DNA of 64,000 nucleotides from Fibrisoma montanum (GTDB lineage: Bacteria; Bacteroidota; Bacteroidia; Cytophagales; Spirosomataceae). The notes beneath the pieces are model-generated. The model saw only the letters and a list, made by a program, of their open reading frames with translations. It was not told the DNA's origin and made no database searches. The stretch lies in contig NZ_QXED01000004.1 of assembly GCF_003583365.1 (NCBI RefSeq), positions 310,001 to 374,000 of the forward strand, written 5' to 3'. Shown piece by piece: positions 45,241 through 53,075 of this stretch. Position 1 is the stretch's first letter. Each line of letters starts with the position of its first letter. Position numbers and translations under genes: made by a program.

Positions 45241-46740
45241 ATGGAGATGAATATGGGTAACCGCGGAGTAACCCGGCCGATGCAGAAGGGGAAGGACCAG
45301 CAGGAAGACCATGCACAGCCGTCCGGACACGGAATGAAACCCGATCAGCGTCGGGATATGCTGACCATGCACCAGCAGCAAACCTTATGGATCTACTGGC
45401 TGGTGATCATTCTGGGGGTTTGGGTGCTACTCTCGCCGTTGACGTTCGACTACGGCAAAGGAGCGGTGCTGCCCAGCGGAGGGCGTCCGGTGTGGCTGTC
45501 GCTGGAAAAACGGGTACAGGTGCTTACCTGGAGCGACATCATTAGTGGCGCATTGCTTATCATATTTGGGTATCGATCGCTGACTCCCAACCGGCCCGTC
45601 AGTGTCTGGATCTGCTGCTTTGTGGGCGTCTGGCTGAGCATAGCTCCCCTGATTTTCTGGTCCCCCTCGGCCGCTGCCTATCTAAACGATACCCTGGCAG
45701 GAGCGTTGGTCATTGGTCTTACCATTCTCATTCCCGGTATGCCCAACATGATCATGTACATGGAAATGGGCCCCGATACGCCACCGGGCTGGAGCTATAA
45801 TCCGTCCAGCTGGCCGCAGCGCTGGATCATGATCGTTACGGGGCTGATGGGCTGGATGGTATCCCGCTACATTGCTGCGTTTCAACTGGGTTACATCGAC
45901 AACGCCTGGGACCCGTTTTTCGGCGATGGTACGGAACGGGTATTAAATTCGACTATGTCGCATTCGCTGCCCGTTTCTGACGCCGGGCTGGGGTCACTGG
46001 CGTATACGTTCGAATTCCTGATGGGCTGGATGGGTAGTTCGTCGCGCTGGCGGACTATGCCCTGGATGGTGACCTTTTTCGGGCTCCTGGTCATACCACT
46101 CGGGCTGGTTCATATCGTCCTGGTTATTTCCCAGCCGCTGATCGTCGGTTACTGGTGTACGTTCTGCATCCTGGCGGCCGTTATCATGCTGCCCATGATT
46201 CCCCTGGAAGTAGATGAGGTGATTGCCATGGTTCAGTACATGAAACGAGCCACCCGAAAAGGCGAAGGATTCTGGAAGGTGTTCTGGAAAGGGGGTGGTA
46301 TAGACGAAGGCGATATGGACGAACGGTCGCCGACTATGCTATCCTTTCCAAAACAGAGGGGGCCGGTGTTCCGGGCGTCGATCTGGGGCATGAGTTTTCC
46401 GTGGACGCTGACGGTGTCCATGCTGCTGGGTATCTGGCTGATGGCATCGCCGGTAGTTTTCGGGGCCGAAACCCAAAGTTCTGCTGCCAACCTGAATCAC
46501 CTCTGTGGCGCCCTGATTGTGGTCGTAGCCGTGATTGCCATGGGCGAAGTGCTGCGAATCGGCCGGTGGCTGAACGTACTGCTTGGACTGGCCGTAGCCG
46601 CTGGCGTGTGGTTCACAGGAAATGCCACTACCGCGCTTAGCCTGAACGACCTGTTCGTTGGCGGATTGGTGGCCCTGCTGGCTATACCGCGTGGCCCTCA
46701 GACGGAAACTTACGGTGCCTGGGATGAGTACATCCGTTAG
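45241..46740 (+). CDS. SPW-VKOR-SPW fusion membrane protein
   Basis: A 499-residue membrane protein with three parts. An N-terminal SPW-repeat domain (~48-165; WIYWLVIILGVWVLLSPLTF, FVGVWLSIAPLIFW) is followed by a vitamin K epoxide reductase-like domain (~195-330; LGYIDNAWDPFFGDG, SLPVSDAGLGSLAYTFEFLMG, WCTFC). A second SPW domain (~385-495; LLGIWLMASPVVFG, NHLCGALIVVVAVIAMGE) closes it. VKOR enzymes reduce quinones while oxidising DsbA-like partners. Here the active CxxC (C306, C309) is kept, but the upstream loop cysteine pair is replaced by W and other residues (AWDPFFGDGTERVL), so full shuttle chemistry is doubtful. Eight bases from its stop, a split version of the same architecture ends on the other strand. 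Confidence 0.8.
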   Translation: MEMNMGNRGVTRPMQKGKDQQEDHAQPSGHGMKPDQRRDMLTMHQQQTLWIYWLVIILGVWVLLSPLTFDYGKGAVLPSGGRPVWLSLEKRVQVLTWSDIISGALLIIFGYRSLTPNRPVSVWICCFVGVWLSIAPLIFWSPSAAAYLNDTLAGALVIGLTILIPGMPNMIMYMEMGPDTPPGWSYNPSSWPQRWIMIVTGLMGWMVSRYIAAFQLGYIDNAWDPFFGDGTERVLNSTMSHSLPVSDAGLGSLAYTFEFLMGWMGSSSRWRTMPWMVTFFGLLVIPLGLVHIVLVISQPLIVGYWCTFCILAAVIMLPMIPLEVDEVIAMVQYMKRATRKGEGFWKVFWKGGGIDEGDMDERSPTMLSFPKQRGPVFRASIWGMSFPWTLTVSMLLGIWLMASPVVFGAETQSSAANLNHLCGALIVVVAVIAMGEVLRIGRWLNVLLGLAVAAGVWFTGNATTALSLNDLFVGGLVALLAIPRGPQTETYGAWDEYIR

Positions 46741-46748
46741 TTGATGAT

Positions 46749-47123
46749 TTACCGCTGGCTGGCCTGACGAGAGTGGTCCGGATCGTCCTGGAACAGCGAC
46801 CGCCAGCCCCCGCCGAACTGGTGACCGACGTGGCCCCTGACGAGCGACAGCCCGATTGTCAGTGAACCCACCACGAGGTCGTTGATAGTCGCCGGTAGGT
46901 TATTGTATCCCATTACCCAAGGAGCAATGAGCAGCCAGCCACCGCACAACGTGTTGACCAGCCGAACGTTCCGGACCGAATCGCTGATGGCGATTACGGA
47001 CACAGTCACAATAATTGGCCCTACGATGTGGGCGTTGTCGGCGATGTTCGTATCGACCTGCAAAACGGCCGGGGAAACAATCAGCCAGAGCCCCAGGAGC
47101 GCGTTGAGGATTCGTGGTAGCAT
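46749..47123 (-). CDS. SPW repeat membrane protein
   Basis: A 124-residue membrane protein with two SPW-type repeats (ILNALLGLWLIVSPAVLQ and LVNTLCGGWLLIAPWVMGYN), each followed by a helix (IVGPIIVTVSVIAISDSV and INDLVVGSLTIGLSLVRG). It matches the C-terminal SPW domain of the fused protein on the opposite strand. It starts 2 bases after the VKOR-like gene stop, so the two are surely co-translated, and a physical complex between them is likely. The function of SPW repeats is unknown. Confidence 0.85.
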   Translation of the reverse strand: MLPRILNALLGLWLIVSPAVLQVDTNIADNAHIVGPIIVTVSVIAISDSVRNVRLVNTLCGGWLLIAPWVMGYNNLPATINDLVVGSLTIGLSLVRGHVGHQFGGGWRSLFQDDPDHSRQASQR

Positions 47124-47125
47124 AA

Positions 47126-47692
47126 TTACCGTACAGTTGCTGTAATGGCCTTATCGCCCCAGAACGCTTTCCAGACCGACTGACCGTTTCGTTTAACGCG
47201 CTGCAGAAATTGCAGACTCGCCAGAACTTCGTCCATGGCCGGGCCGATCATAGCAATCGATATGGCCGCCGAAGCCAGGCACATCGTACACCAGGCGTTT
47301 TCAAGAACCGGCTGGGCAATTACCAGCAGTACGCTGACGGTCCCCAGGGGCCCGACTGCAATACCGAACAACACCACGAGCCAGGGCAGGGTTTTCCACC
47401 GGCCGGTTCGGCCAAAAACACCGGTAAGCGCATCCACACCGTAGGCAATTGCGCCCAGTAAGGCATCCGGAATGGGCAGAACGCGGGAAAGCGGGGAATT
47501 AAGTACTTTCTGGCTGGAGGCCGGGCCAAAAAACGGGTCCCAGACGGAAGATATCACTCGCAGCTGATACAAACCCAGGTAGAGCGAAATGCCTAACCCA
47601 ATCACCGCAACGGCAACTAGTGGTAGTCGCTGCCCCCATGTTGAAGGATTGTAATCCCAGCCCGGCGGAATTTCAGAAGATAGCTTCTCCAT
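47126..47692 (-). CDS. VKOR family membrane protein (stand-alone)
   Basis: A 188-residue vitamin K epoxide reductase-like protein from the ATG at 47692; a TTG 9 bases earlier is also in frame. It keeps the IPPGWDYNPSTWGQRLP lead-in found in the fused homolog, then SVWDPFFGPASSQKVLNS, VLPIPDALLGAIAYGVDALTG and the CxxC in NAWCTMCLASA. The upstream loop cysteine pair is missing, as in the fused form. With the SPW gene 2 bases downstream, it reproduces the VKOR-SPW part of the neighbouring fusion. A thiol-redox role in the envelope is inferred. Confidence 0.83.
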   Translation of the reverse strand: MEKLSSEIPPGWDYNPSTWGQRLPLVAVAVIGLGISLYLGLYQLRVISSVWDPFFGPASSQKVLNSPLSRVLPIPDALLGAIAYGVDALTGVFGRTGRWKTLPWLVVLFGIAVGPLGTVSVLLVIAQPVLENAWCTMCLASAAISIAMIGPAMDEVLASLQFLQRVKRNGQSVWKAFWGDKAITATVR

Positions 47693-47926
47693 CGGCTTCA
47701 ACGTGCTAGTGTCTACCTACTGATTACGGGCGAAGTCGAAAAATGTTTAAACCATAACGCCCGGAATCTACCAATCCGTTACTGATAAAGAACAGTTACC
47801 GGTCAGGCTGGTTAGCATAAAAAAAGCGGGTCGGGGCATGTTCATTTCGTTGCCAACGTAGCGGCACAGACGTAGTTCAGAAACGCAGCCGACCTGATCA
47901 TACGGCTATTAAATGCACTCAAAGCT

Positions 47927-48541
47927 ATGAAAATCAAGAAGATAATAAGTGAAGTCAAACATGAGCTGGACGTACTCATGGGAAACGAAACCAAGGATAA
48001 ATGCTTCTCCAGCGACCACACGTTTCCGGATGTTTCTGCGGCCTCCAAAGCTTTTGCCCGGTCAGTGGATAAATTGTTCGACGTGAATGCCTGGACCAAT
48101 TTACCCGGTATTAATTCTGAGTTTCGACTCTATGATTCGGCTGGTCGGCCAAAAACGGGTAGCGCGGAGGTAGGCGATTTCATTCGGATTGATATTCCCG
48201 GCCCGACGCCCGAAAACTGGGTAAAGGTGATTGACCGCAGGTCGGAAGAAAAACTGGCGGAGTTTACCGTTAAGCCCTGCGCTGACCCGGCCGAAAATGA
48301 CGAATCGGTACAAGGCGAAATCGAGCATTTCTTCGGCGAAGAAGCCCGCAGTACGTTCCGGGTCCAGCAGACAGATAACCGGCTCGTTGCGTACGAGATC
48401 GGTCAGAACGAAAGCATCAACAATCAGGGGGGCGAAGCCGGAGATCGGGCCGTCGCCAATACGTTGATCGCCGAAGGGGGCTGGTTATTTTTTCAGAAAA
48501 TGCAGTGGAAAAAACTCACGGACTACCTCGTACACCTGTAA
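47927..48541 (+). CDS. Hypothetical protein, unrecognised
   Basis: A 204-residue soluble protein starting MKIKKIISEVKHELDVLMGNE. No signal peptide or membrane helix is visible. There is a predicted helical N-terminus, a beta-rich middle (GDFIRIDIPGPTPENWVKVIDRRSEEKL) and a Gly/Asp segment (NNQGGEAGDRAVANTLIAEGGWLFFQKMQWKKL) near the end. It contains two cysteines only (C26, C117). I recognise no family. It is preceded by a 225-base gap with no identifiable promoter and faces gldD convergently, 6 bases apart. Codon usage looks like that of its neighbours, so it is probably a real gene. Confidence 0.7.
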   Translation: MKIKKIISEVKHELDVLMGNETKDKCFSSDHTFPDVSAASKAFARSVDKLFDVNAWTNLPGINSEFRLYDSAGRPKTGSAEVGDFIRIDIPGPTPENWVKVIDRRSEEKLAEFTVKPCADPAENDESVQGEIEHFFGEEARSTFRVQQTDNRLVAYEIGQNESINNQGGEAGDRAVANTLIAEGGWLFFQKMQWKKLTDYLVHL

Positions 48542-48547
48542 CCTGAG

Positions 48548-49135
48548 TTACTCCTGCCGCCATGTCAGGGTCTTCAGCATGTGGACCATGTCGTTTTTGA
48601 TGTAGTCGATAACCGGTGCCAGCGAATCGTTCTCGGTAGCCGTGTTGAAATACAGCGCTCCGCGGAGAAAGTGGGTAGTGGTATCGGTGGTGATAAACTG
48701 AAACTGGCTCGGTACTTCGCCCGACAGGGAAATCAGATTGGCCCATTGGCCCGATGGCAGTTTCACAACCTGCTCCTTGATCTCATACGCCTTGATGTTG
48801 TGGCGGCCGGCCAGTTTGTACGCGTCTTCCAGCATGGCTTTGAGCCGCTGGGGATCGTTCCGTACGGGCTTGTACGTCAGTTGGACGCTGGCGTTGAAGG
48901 ACGGGTAATTGATAAAAATCCAGTGCGGCTCCGAGCGGGCAAAGCTGTCGGGCAGAATGCGGGCAACTTTGTTGTATTCAAACTGATAGGGATGCGTGGG
49001 CGCCAGAGGGGTATACGCCGGTTTCGGCAAATCAATACGTGGGTAGCCTTTGGGTTTAGGTACGTAGTTGTCAGAACGGTTACCACAAGCCGCCAGCAGC
49101 ATACCGGCACACAGGATCAGAATGTATTTTACCAC
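48548..49135 (-). CDS. gldD: Gliding motility lipoprotein GldD
   Basis: A 195-residue lipoprotein. The lipobox is LLAAC (Cys17). The family hallmark near the N-terminus is YVPKPKGYPRIDLPKPAYTP, and HWIFINYPSFNASVQLTYKPV and HFLRGALYFNT follow. GldD is required for gliding and T9SS-linked functions in flavobacteria, and its mechanism is unknown. The start codon is GTG at 49135, placed exactly at the end of a dispersed CACAGATTACAC-type repeat, with no alternative giving a full signal peptide. In other Bacteroidota gldD often neighbours gldE, which is not here. Confidence 0.9.
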   Translation of the reverse strand: MVKYILILCAGMLLAACGNRSDNYVPKPKGYPRIDLPKPAYTPLAPTHPYQFEYNKVARILPDSFARSEPHWIFINYPSFNASVQLTYKPVRNDPQRLKAMLEDAYKLAGRHNIKAYEIKEQVVKLPSGQWANLISLSGEVPSQFQFITTDTTTHFLRGALYFNTATENDSLAPVIDYIKNDMVHMLKTLTWRQE

Positions 49136-49166
49136 AGATTACACGAATTAACACCGATGTATAAAC
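49133..49166 (-). repeat. Dispersed CACAGATTACAC-type repeat overlapping the gldD start
   Basis: ACCACAGATTACACGAATTA followed by ACACCGATG on the plus strand is the complement of an AATCTGTGG-type unit. On the minus strand it reads into GTGGTAAAA and provides the gldD start codon. A similar stretch lies at the nuoI/nuoJ junction. Confidence 0.5.
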
Positions 49167-49199
49167 GAAAAGCCCGGCTGTTTCGTGCCGGGCTTTTCG
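49166..49199 (-). terminator. Intrinsic terminator upstream of gldD
   Basis: Perfect 13-base arms CGAAAAGCCCGGC (49166-49178) and GCCGGGCTTTTCG (49187-49199) around an 8-base loop. It would end transcripts of the 96-residue minus-strand gene before gldD. Confidence 0.8.
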
Positions 49200-49256
49200 A
49201 AGGCTGTACCGGGTCTGACCGCTAACATCTGACGCCCGGTATGCAGATAATCCGAC

Positions 49257-49547
49257 TCAGGAATTGACTTCTTCCAGCTCCTCCTGCCGGACAGGCTGAC
49301 CCAGCAGCGTAGCAAAGCGGTTGATGTTGAACGTCGGTTCAAACCATACTTCACCCAGCACCGGATGGCGTACCGGCACTTCGGGATTCTGAATTTCATT
49401 GAGCAGGACGCCCGTTTCGCCGTTGGTGTGGCGCTTTACCTGACGAACCGTATAGAGCTGGTCTTTCTTGGGTGTCTGCACGCCAAACTCAGCGTAGAAA
49501 GCCAGCACCGGTGCCGGAAAATTGTCGTTTATGCAAATAACTTCCAT
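49257..49547 (-). CDS. Small conserved-looking hypothetical protein
   Basis: A 96-residue protein, MEVICINDNFPAPVLAFYAE, with a beta-rich pattern (DQLYTVRQVKRHTNGETGVLLNEIQNPEV, HPVLGEVWFEPTFNINRF) and an acidic tail (QEELEEVNS). No signal or membrane helix. I do not recognise a named family. The GEVWFEPTFNINRFATL segment looks conserved, so a small cytoplasmic SH3-like or barrel fold is possible. It sits between an AIM24 gene and gldD, all minus strand, and is followed by a strong terminator. Confidence 0.75.
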   Translation of the reverse strand: MEVICINDNFPAPVLAFYAEFGVQTPKKDQLYTVRQVKRHTNGETGVLLNEIQNPEVPVRHPVLGEVWFEPTFNINRFATLLGQPVRQEELEEVNS

Positions 49548-49585
49548 GATCGTATGGCCGAAGCAATAATCATAGAATAGACAAT

Positions 49586-50365
49586 TTAATCCTCAAACAA
49601 GTTTCCTAATCCGCCCAACACGGAGCCGCCTTCCTTGTTAGCCTGGGCACCGGCCGGATTGAGTCGCTGAATGAGTTTCGAGATTGGCATCGATTGAATC
49701 CAGACTTTACCGGTTCCGCTCAACGTAGCCACGAACAGCCCTTCGCCCCCGAAAATCATGCTTTTCAGACCGCCCGACCGCTGAATGTCAAAGTTGACCT
49801 GCGGCTCAAAGGCAACCACGCAGCCCGTATCGACCCGCAGCACTTCGTTATTCAGCTGGCGTTCGATCACTACCCCGCCGGCGTGGATGAAGCTGAGGCC
49901 ATCCCCCTGCAGCTTTTGCAGAATGAAGCCTTCTCCACCAAAAAAGCCGGCACCCAGCCGCTGGTTGAAATGAATGCTCAGGCGTGTGCCAAGGGCAGCA
50001 CACAGGAATGCGTCTTTCTGGACGATGAGTGAATTGCCGTAGATGTTGGCCAGATTTACAGGCAGGACCGTACCGGGATAAGGAGCCGCAAACGCCACTT
50101 TCCGTTTGCCAACGCCCCGGTTGGTGAAGTGGGTCATAAACAGCGATTCGCCCGTGATAAGCCGGGAGCCGGCCTGGAGCAGCTTGCCCATGAAGCCCTG
50201 ATTTGGCTGGGAGCCATCGCCCATTTTGGTTTCAAACTGGATGCCGTCTTCCATGAACAGCATGGCACCGGCTTCCGCGATTACGGTTTCGTTGGGGTCC
50301 AGTTCAATCTCAACAATCTGGATGTCTTCGCCAATGATTTTGTAATCAATCTCGTGTGAATACAT
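49586..50365 (-). CDS. AIM24 / TIGR00266 family protein
   Basis: A 259-residue AIM24-fold protein. Motifs include [87 protein letters not shown] and [21 protein letters not shown]. The Gly-rich strands form a trefoil-like beta fold. The yeast homolog helps mitochondrial inner-membrane organisation; in bacteria the role is unknown. A C-terminal Gly-rich segment ([12 protein letters not shown]) may bind membrane. The gene sits upstream of the 96-residue gene with a 38-base gap. Confidence 0.92.
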   Translation of the reverse strand: MYSHEIDYKIIGEDIQIVEIELDPNETVIAEAGAMLFMEDGIQFETKMGDGSQPNQGFMGKLLQAGSRLITGESLFMTHFTNRGVGKRKVAFAAPYPGTVLPVNLANIYGNSLIVQKDAFLCAALGTRLSIHFNQRLGAGFFGGEGFILQKLQGDGLSFIHAGGVVIERQLNNEVLRVDTGCVVAFEPQVNFDIQRSGGLKSMIFGGEGLFVATLSGTGKVWIQSMPISKLIQRLNPAGAQANKEGGSVLGGLGNLFED

Positions 50366-50458
50366 AGAGGTTTCGGTTTACAGAACAGAAATGTAGCCGA
50401 AAACTACAAAGTCCGCCTTACATTGACCCGGTTTTATCGTACAAACGGCGTAAAAAAA

Positions 50459-50486
50459 GCCCGACCGGACGCTGGGCTGGTCGGGC
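50459..50486 (-). terminator. Intrinsic terminator downstream of the acidic small protein
   Basis: GCCCGACC (50459-50466) pairs with GGTCGGGC (50479-50486). On the minus strand the stem is followed by a seven-base T run. It terminates the gene starting at 50891. Confidence 0.8.
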
Positions 50487-50585
50487 CTACATGGGTGGCC
50501 GCCGAGTATACAGATTGGACAGATAAACGGATAAGGCGAACAGGCCGTTGCCAGCCGGCTGCACAATCCGTGTCGCTGTGGCAGC

Positions 50586-50891
50586 TTACCGCGTGTTAAT
50601 ATCGTCGGGAAGATCGTCGTCGGTTTCGTCGAAGAGATGTTCCTCGTCGTCCTCACCGTTTGCCGCATTCTTCGGTTCTTCATCTTCCGTTTCACCTTTG
50701 AGCGCCTTCAGGTCGTCGCGGTGACGGAGCTTTTTGTCATCGACCGTTTTGTTAAGAAACTGATTGATCTTGTCGATATCAAAACTCGTCGTGATTTCGC
50801 CGAATGAATTGATCTGTATGTCGAACCCTTCGAGCTCTTTATGTACCCGGGGCTTTTCGTCTTCGCTGGGGTTGGTTTTTTTCTTCGCCAT
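50586..50891 (-). CDS. Acidic small hypothetical protein
   Basis: A 101-residue protein with a Lys-rich start (MAKKKTNPSEDEKPRV), a structured centre (ELEGFDIQINSFGEITTSFDIDKINQFLNK) and a very acidic tail (EDEEPKNAANGEDDEEHLFD, DDDLPDDI). The central block appears conserved in related bacteria as far as I recall, but no function is known to me. No signal peptide or membrane segment. It is read in the same direction as gltX, which ends just upstream, and is followed by its own terminator. Its acidic tail suggests a protein or metal interaction role, without evidence. Confidence 0.75.
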   Translation of the reverse strand: MAKKKTNPSEDEKPRVHKELEGFDIQINSFGEITTSFDIDKINQFLNKTVDDKKLRHRDDLKALKGETEDEEPKNAANGEDDEEHLFDETDDDLPDDINTR

Positions 50892-50923
50892 GGATTCGTC
50901 GGGTTTGCGTAAACTTTACTACG

Positions 50924-52465
50924 TTAACTAGCAGGTGTTTTCAATGTTTCCAACGCTTGTTCTAATCGCTTGATCACTTCGTCTTTACCAATGATTTCCA
51001 TCGTCAGCATCAGGTCGGGACCCGTACCGGAGCCGGTCAGGGCCAGTCGCATAGCCTGCATGATCTTGCCCTGCTTGATGCCTGCCTGCTGTAACGTATC
51101 AGACAGGGTGTGCTTGATCGTATCGGCCATGAACTCGCCGTCGAACGACTGGAGCGCATCGCGGAATACGGTTACCGCCCGAACGGCGTCCGCATTCCAT
51201 TTGGCGGCTGCAATCGTTTCGTCGTAGACTTCGGGGGTGTAGAAGATCGTGCGGGCTTCCGTGAAAAGCTCGTGGGCAAAGTTGACGCGTTCCTTAAGCA
51301 GCCCGGCAATTTTAATCGCCTTGTCGGCCGAACAGGTCAGTCCGTTGGCTTCGGCCTGCTGCTGCACGGCGGGGGCCAGTTCTTCGTTGGGGCGCTGGCG
51401 GATGTACTGGTGGTTGAACCACTTCGCTTTTTCAATGTCGAATCGCGCTCCGGCTTTGTGGATCTGCGCAATGTCGAACGAACTGATCAGTTCGGCCATC
51501 GTAAACAGTTCCTGCTCAGTGCCGGGATTCCAGCCCAGCAAGGCCAGAAAATTGACGACGGCTTCGGGCAGGTAGCCGTCTTCGCGGAAGCCCCGGGCGA
51601 CGGTACCGCTGAACGGATCGGTCCATTGCAGCGGGAAAATCGGGAAACCGCCCAGGTCAGCGTCGCGCTTGCTGAGCTTGCCGTTGCCTTCCGGCTTCAG
51701 CAGCAGGGGCAGGTGCGCAAACTGCGGCATGGTGCTTTCCCAGCCGAGGTAGCGGTACAGCAGCACGTGGAGTGGGGCAGAGGGCAGCCATTCTTCGCCC
51801 CGGATCACGTGCGTAATGCCCATGATGTGGTCGTCTACTACGTTGGCCAGGTGATACGTCGGCAGCCCGTCGGATTTGAGCAGCACCTTGTCGTCGATGG
51901 CTGAGGAATGGACATTGACCCAGCCGCGGATCAGGTCGTTGAGCCGGACTTCTTCCTTACGCGGGGTTTTCAGCCGGATCACGTACGGATCGCCGGCATC
52001 GATGCGGGCCTTTACGTCCTCGGGTTTCAGCGTCAGCGAGTTTTTCATCTGCATCCGCGTGATGGCATTGTACTGCGCGGCCGGAGCGTTGGCGGCTTCG
52101 AGCCGCTTGCGCATGGCATCCAGTTCGTCGGCCGTATCGAAGGCATAGTACGCCTTGCCTTCGGCTACCAGTCGTTCGGCTTCAACGCGGTAAATGTCTT
52201 TGCGCTCCGACTGCCGGTAGGGCGCGTGTGGCCCCCCAATGCCCTGGCCTTCGTCAATCTCAATGCCGACCCACCGCAGGGATTCCAGAATGTACTCTTC
52301 AGCACCCGGTACGAACCGGTTCTGGTCAGTATCTTCAATGCGCAGCAGCATTTTGCCACCCATTTTGCGGGCGAACAGATAATTATACAGAGCGGTTCGC
52401 ACCCCGCCGATGTGCAGCGGACCCGTTGGACTGGGAGCGAAACGAACGCGTACTTGTTGGGACAT
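50924..52465 (-). CDS. gltX: Glutamyl-tRNA synthetase
   Basis: A 513-residue class I aminoacyl-tRNA synthetase that attaches glutamate to tRNA-Glu. The ATG at 52465 begins MSQQVRVRFAPSPTGPLHIGG with the HIGH-type motif. A longer frame to 52561 would be translated from a purine-rich repeat and is rejected. GEEWLPSAPLHVLLYRYLGW, the KMSKS equivalent KLSKRD (GNGKLSKRDADLGG) and a C-terminal anticodon-binding helical domain follow. Length is normal for the family. The 5' region holds an unusual purine/pyrimidine tract. Confidence 0.97.
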   Translation of the reverse strand: MSQQVRVRFAPSPTGPLHIGGVRTALYNYLFARKMGGKMLLRIEDTDQNRFVPGAEEYILESLRWVGIEIDEGQGIGGPHAPYRQSERKDIYRVEAERLVAEGKAYYAFDTADELDAMRKRLEAANAPAAQYNAITRMQMKNSLTLKPEDVKARIDAGDPYVIRLKTPRKEEVRLNDLIRGWVNVHSSAIDDKVLLKSDGLPTYHLANVVDDHIMGITHVIRGEEWLPSAPLHVLLYRYLGWESTMPQFAHLPLLLKPEGNGKLSKRDADLGGFPIFPLQWTDPFSGTVARGFREDGYLPEAVVNFLALLGWNPGTEQELFTMAELISSFDIAQIHKAGARFDIEKAKWFNHQYIRQRPNEELAPAVQQQAEANGLTCSADKAIKIAGLLKERVNFAHELFTEARTIFYTPEVYDETIAAAKWNADAVRAVTVFRDALQSFDGEFMADTIKHTLSDTLQQAGIKQGKIMQAMRLALTGSGTGPDLMLTMEIIGKDEVIKRLEQALETLKTPAS

Positions 52466-52469
52466 GATT

Positions 52470-52559
52470 AGGAGGAGAAAGGGAGGAAAGGAGAAAGGGA
52501 GGAAAGGAGGAAGGACTTTGGCAGGACCCTTTCTCCTTTCTTCCTTTCCTCCCTCCTCC
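52470..52559. repeat. Homopurine/homopyrimidine tract upstream of gltX
   Basis: An unbroken 46-base purine run (52470-52515) is followed after 11 mixed bases by a 33-base pyrimidine run (52527-52559). The tracts can pair with each other over much of their length or adopt a triplex form. It fills the gap between ridA and gltX on the minus strand. Confidence 0.8.
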
Positions 52560-52566
52560 ATTCATT

Positions 52567-52950
52567 TTATTGAATAGCTATAACCGAAATTTCAACGTTT
52601 ACGTCTTTGGGCAGGCGGGCCACTTCAACCGTTTCGCGGGCGGGCGGTTCGGCGGTGAAGAACGTGCCGTACACCTCGTTGATAGCCGCGAAGTTGTTCA
52701 TGTCTTTGACAAAGATGCTGCTTTTGACAATGTGGCTGTAGTCCAAACCGGCTTCCTTCAGAATGGCCCCGATGTTTTCCATAACCTTCCGGGTTTCGGC
52801 CTGAATGTCGCCCTGCGGAGCCAGGTCAATGGCTACCTGGCCCGATACGAATACCATCGAGCTGGTGTTACGAACATCAATCTTAACGGCCTGACTGTAG
52901 GGGCCGATTGGGGCAGGCGCCTGATCGGTGTAAACAATTTGCTTGCTCAT
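52567..52950 (-). CDS. ridA: RidA family enamine/imine deaminase
   Basis: A 127-residue RidA protein, which hydrolyses reactive 2-aminoacrylate and related enamines to ketoacids. Typical blocks are QAPAPIGPYSQAVKI, MVFVSGQVAIDLAPQGDIQAETRKVMENIGAILKEAG, SHIVKSSIFVKDMNNFAAINEVY and PPARETVEVARLPKDVNVEISVIA. The substrate-anchoring Arg lies in PPARETV. It forms a homotrimer. Likely co-transcribed with gltX, from which it is separated only by the purine/pyrimidine tract. Confidence 0.96.
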   Translation of the reverse strand: MSKQIVYTDQAPAPIGPYSQAVKIDVRNTSSMVFVSGQVAIDLAPQGDIQAETRKVMENIGAILKEAGLDYSHIVKSSIFVKDMNNFAAINEVYGTFFTAEPPARETVEVARLPKDVNVEISVIAIQ

Positions 52951-52959
52951 AGATTTCTA

Positions 52960-53046
52960 TTGACGACGTTGGCGTACCGGACATCAATCATTGGACTTGC
53001 CGCCATGGAAAAGTCTGACGGCTGATGTCCGGCCCGCAACGTCAAT
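52960..53046. promoter_or_regulatory. Imperfect dyad between divergent genes
   Basis: CCGGACATCA (52977-52986) pairs with TGATGTCCGG (53023-53032) and outer TTGACG-type arms (52960-52971 and 53038-53046) extend it with a small insertion. It lies between the ridA and DUF2064 starts, so it could be a regulator site or a leader structure. Confidence 0.4.
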
Positions 53047-53075
53047 TTTTTCGCAAGTTACCGACAAACCACCGT

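Noticed and set aside
51110-51904. 264-codon open frame opposite gltX
   Set aside because: gltX motifs are unmistakable on the other strand, so this is a shadow frame.
52466-52561. Longer N-terminus for gltX
   Set aside because: The extra 32 residues come from the purine/pyrimidine tract and precede the conserved start at MSQQVRVRFAPSPTGP.
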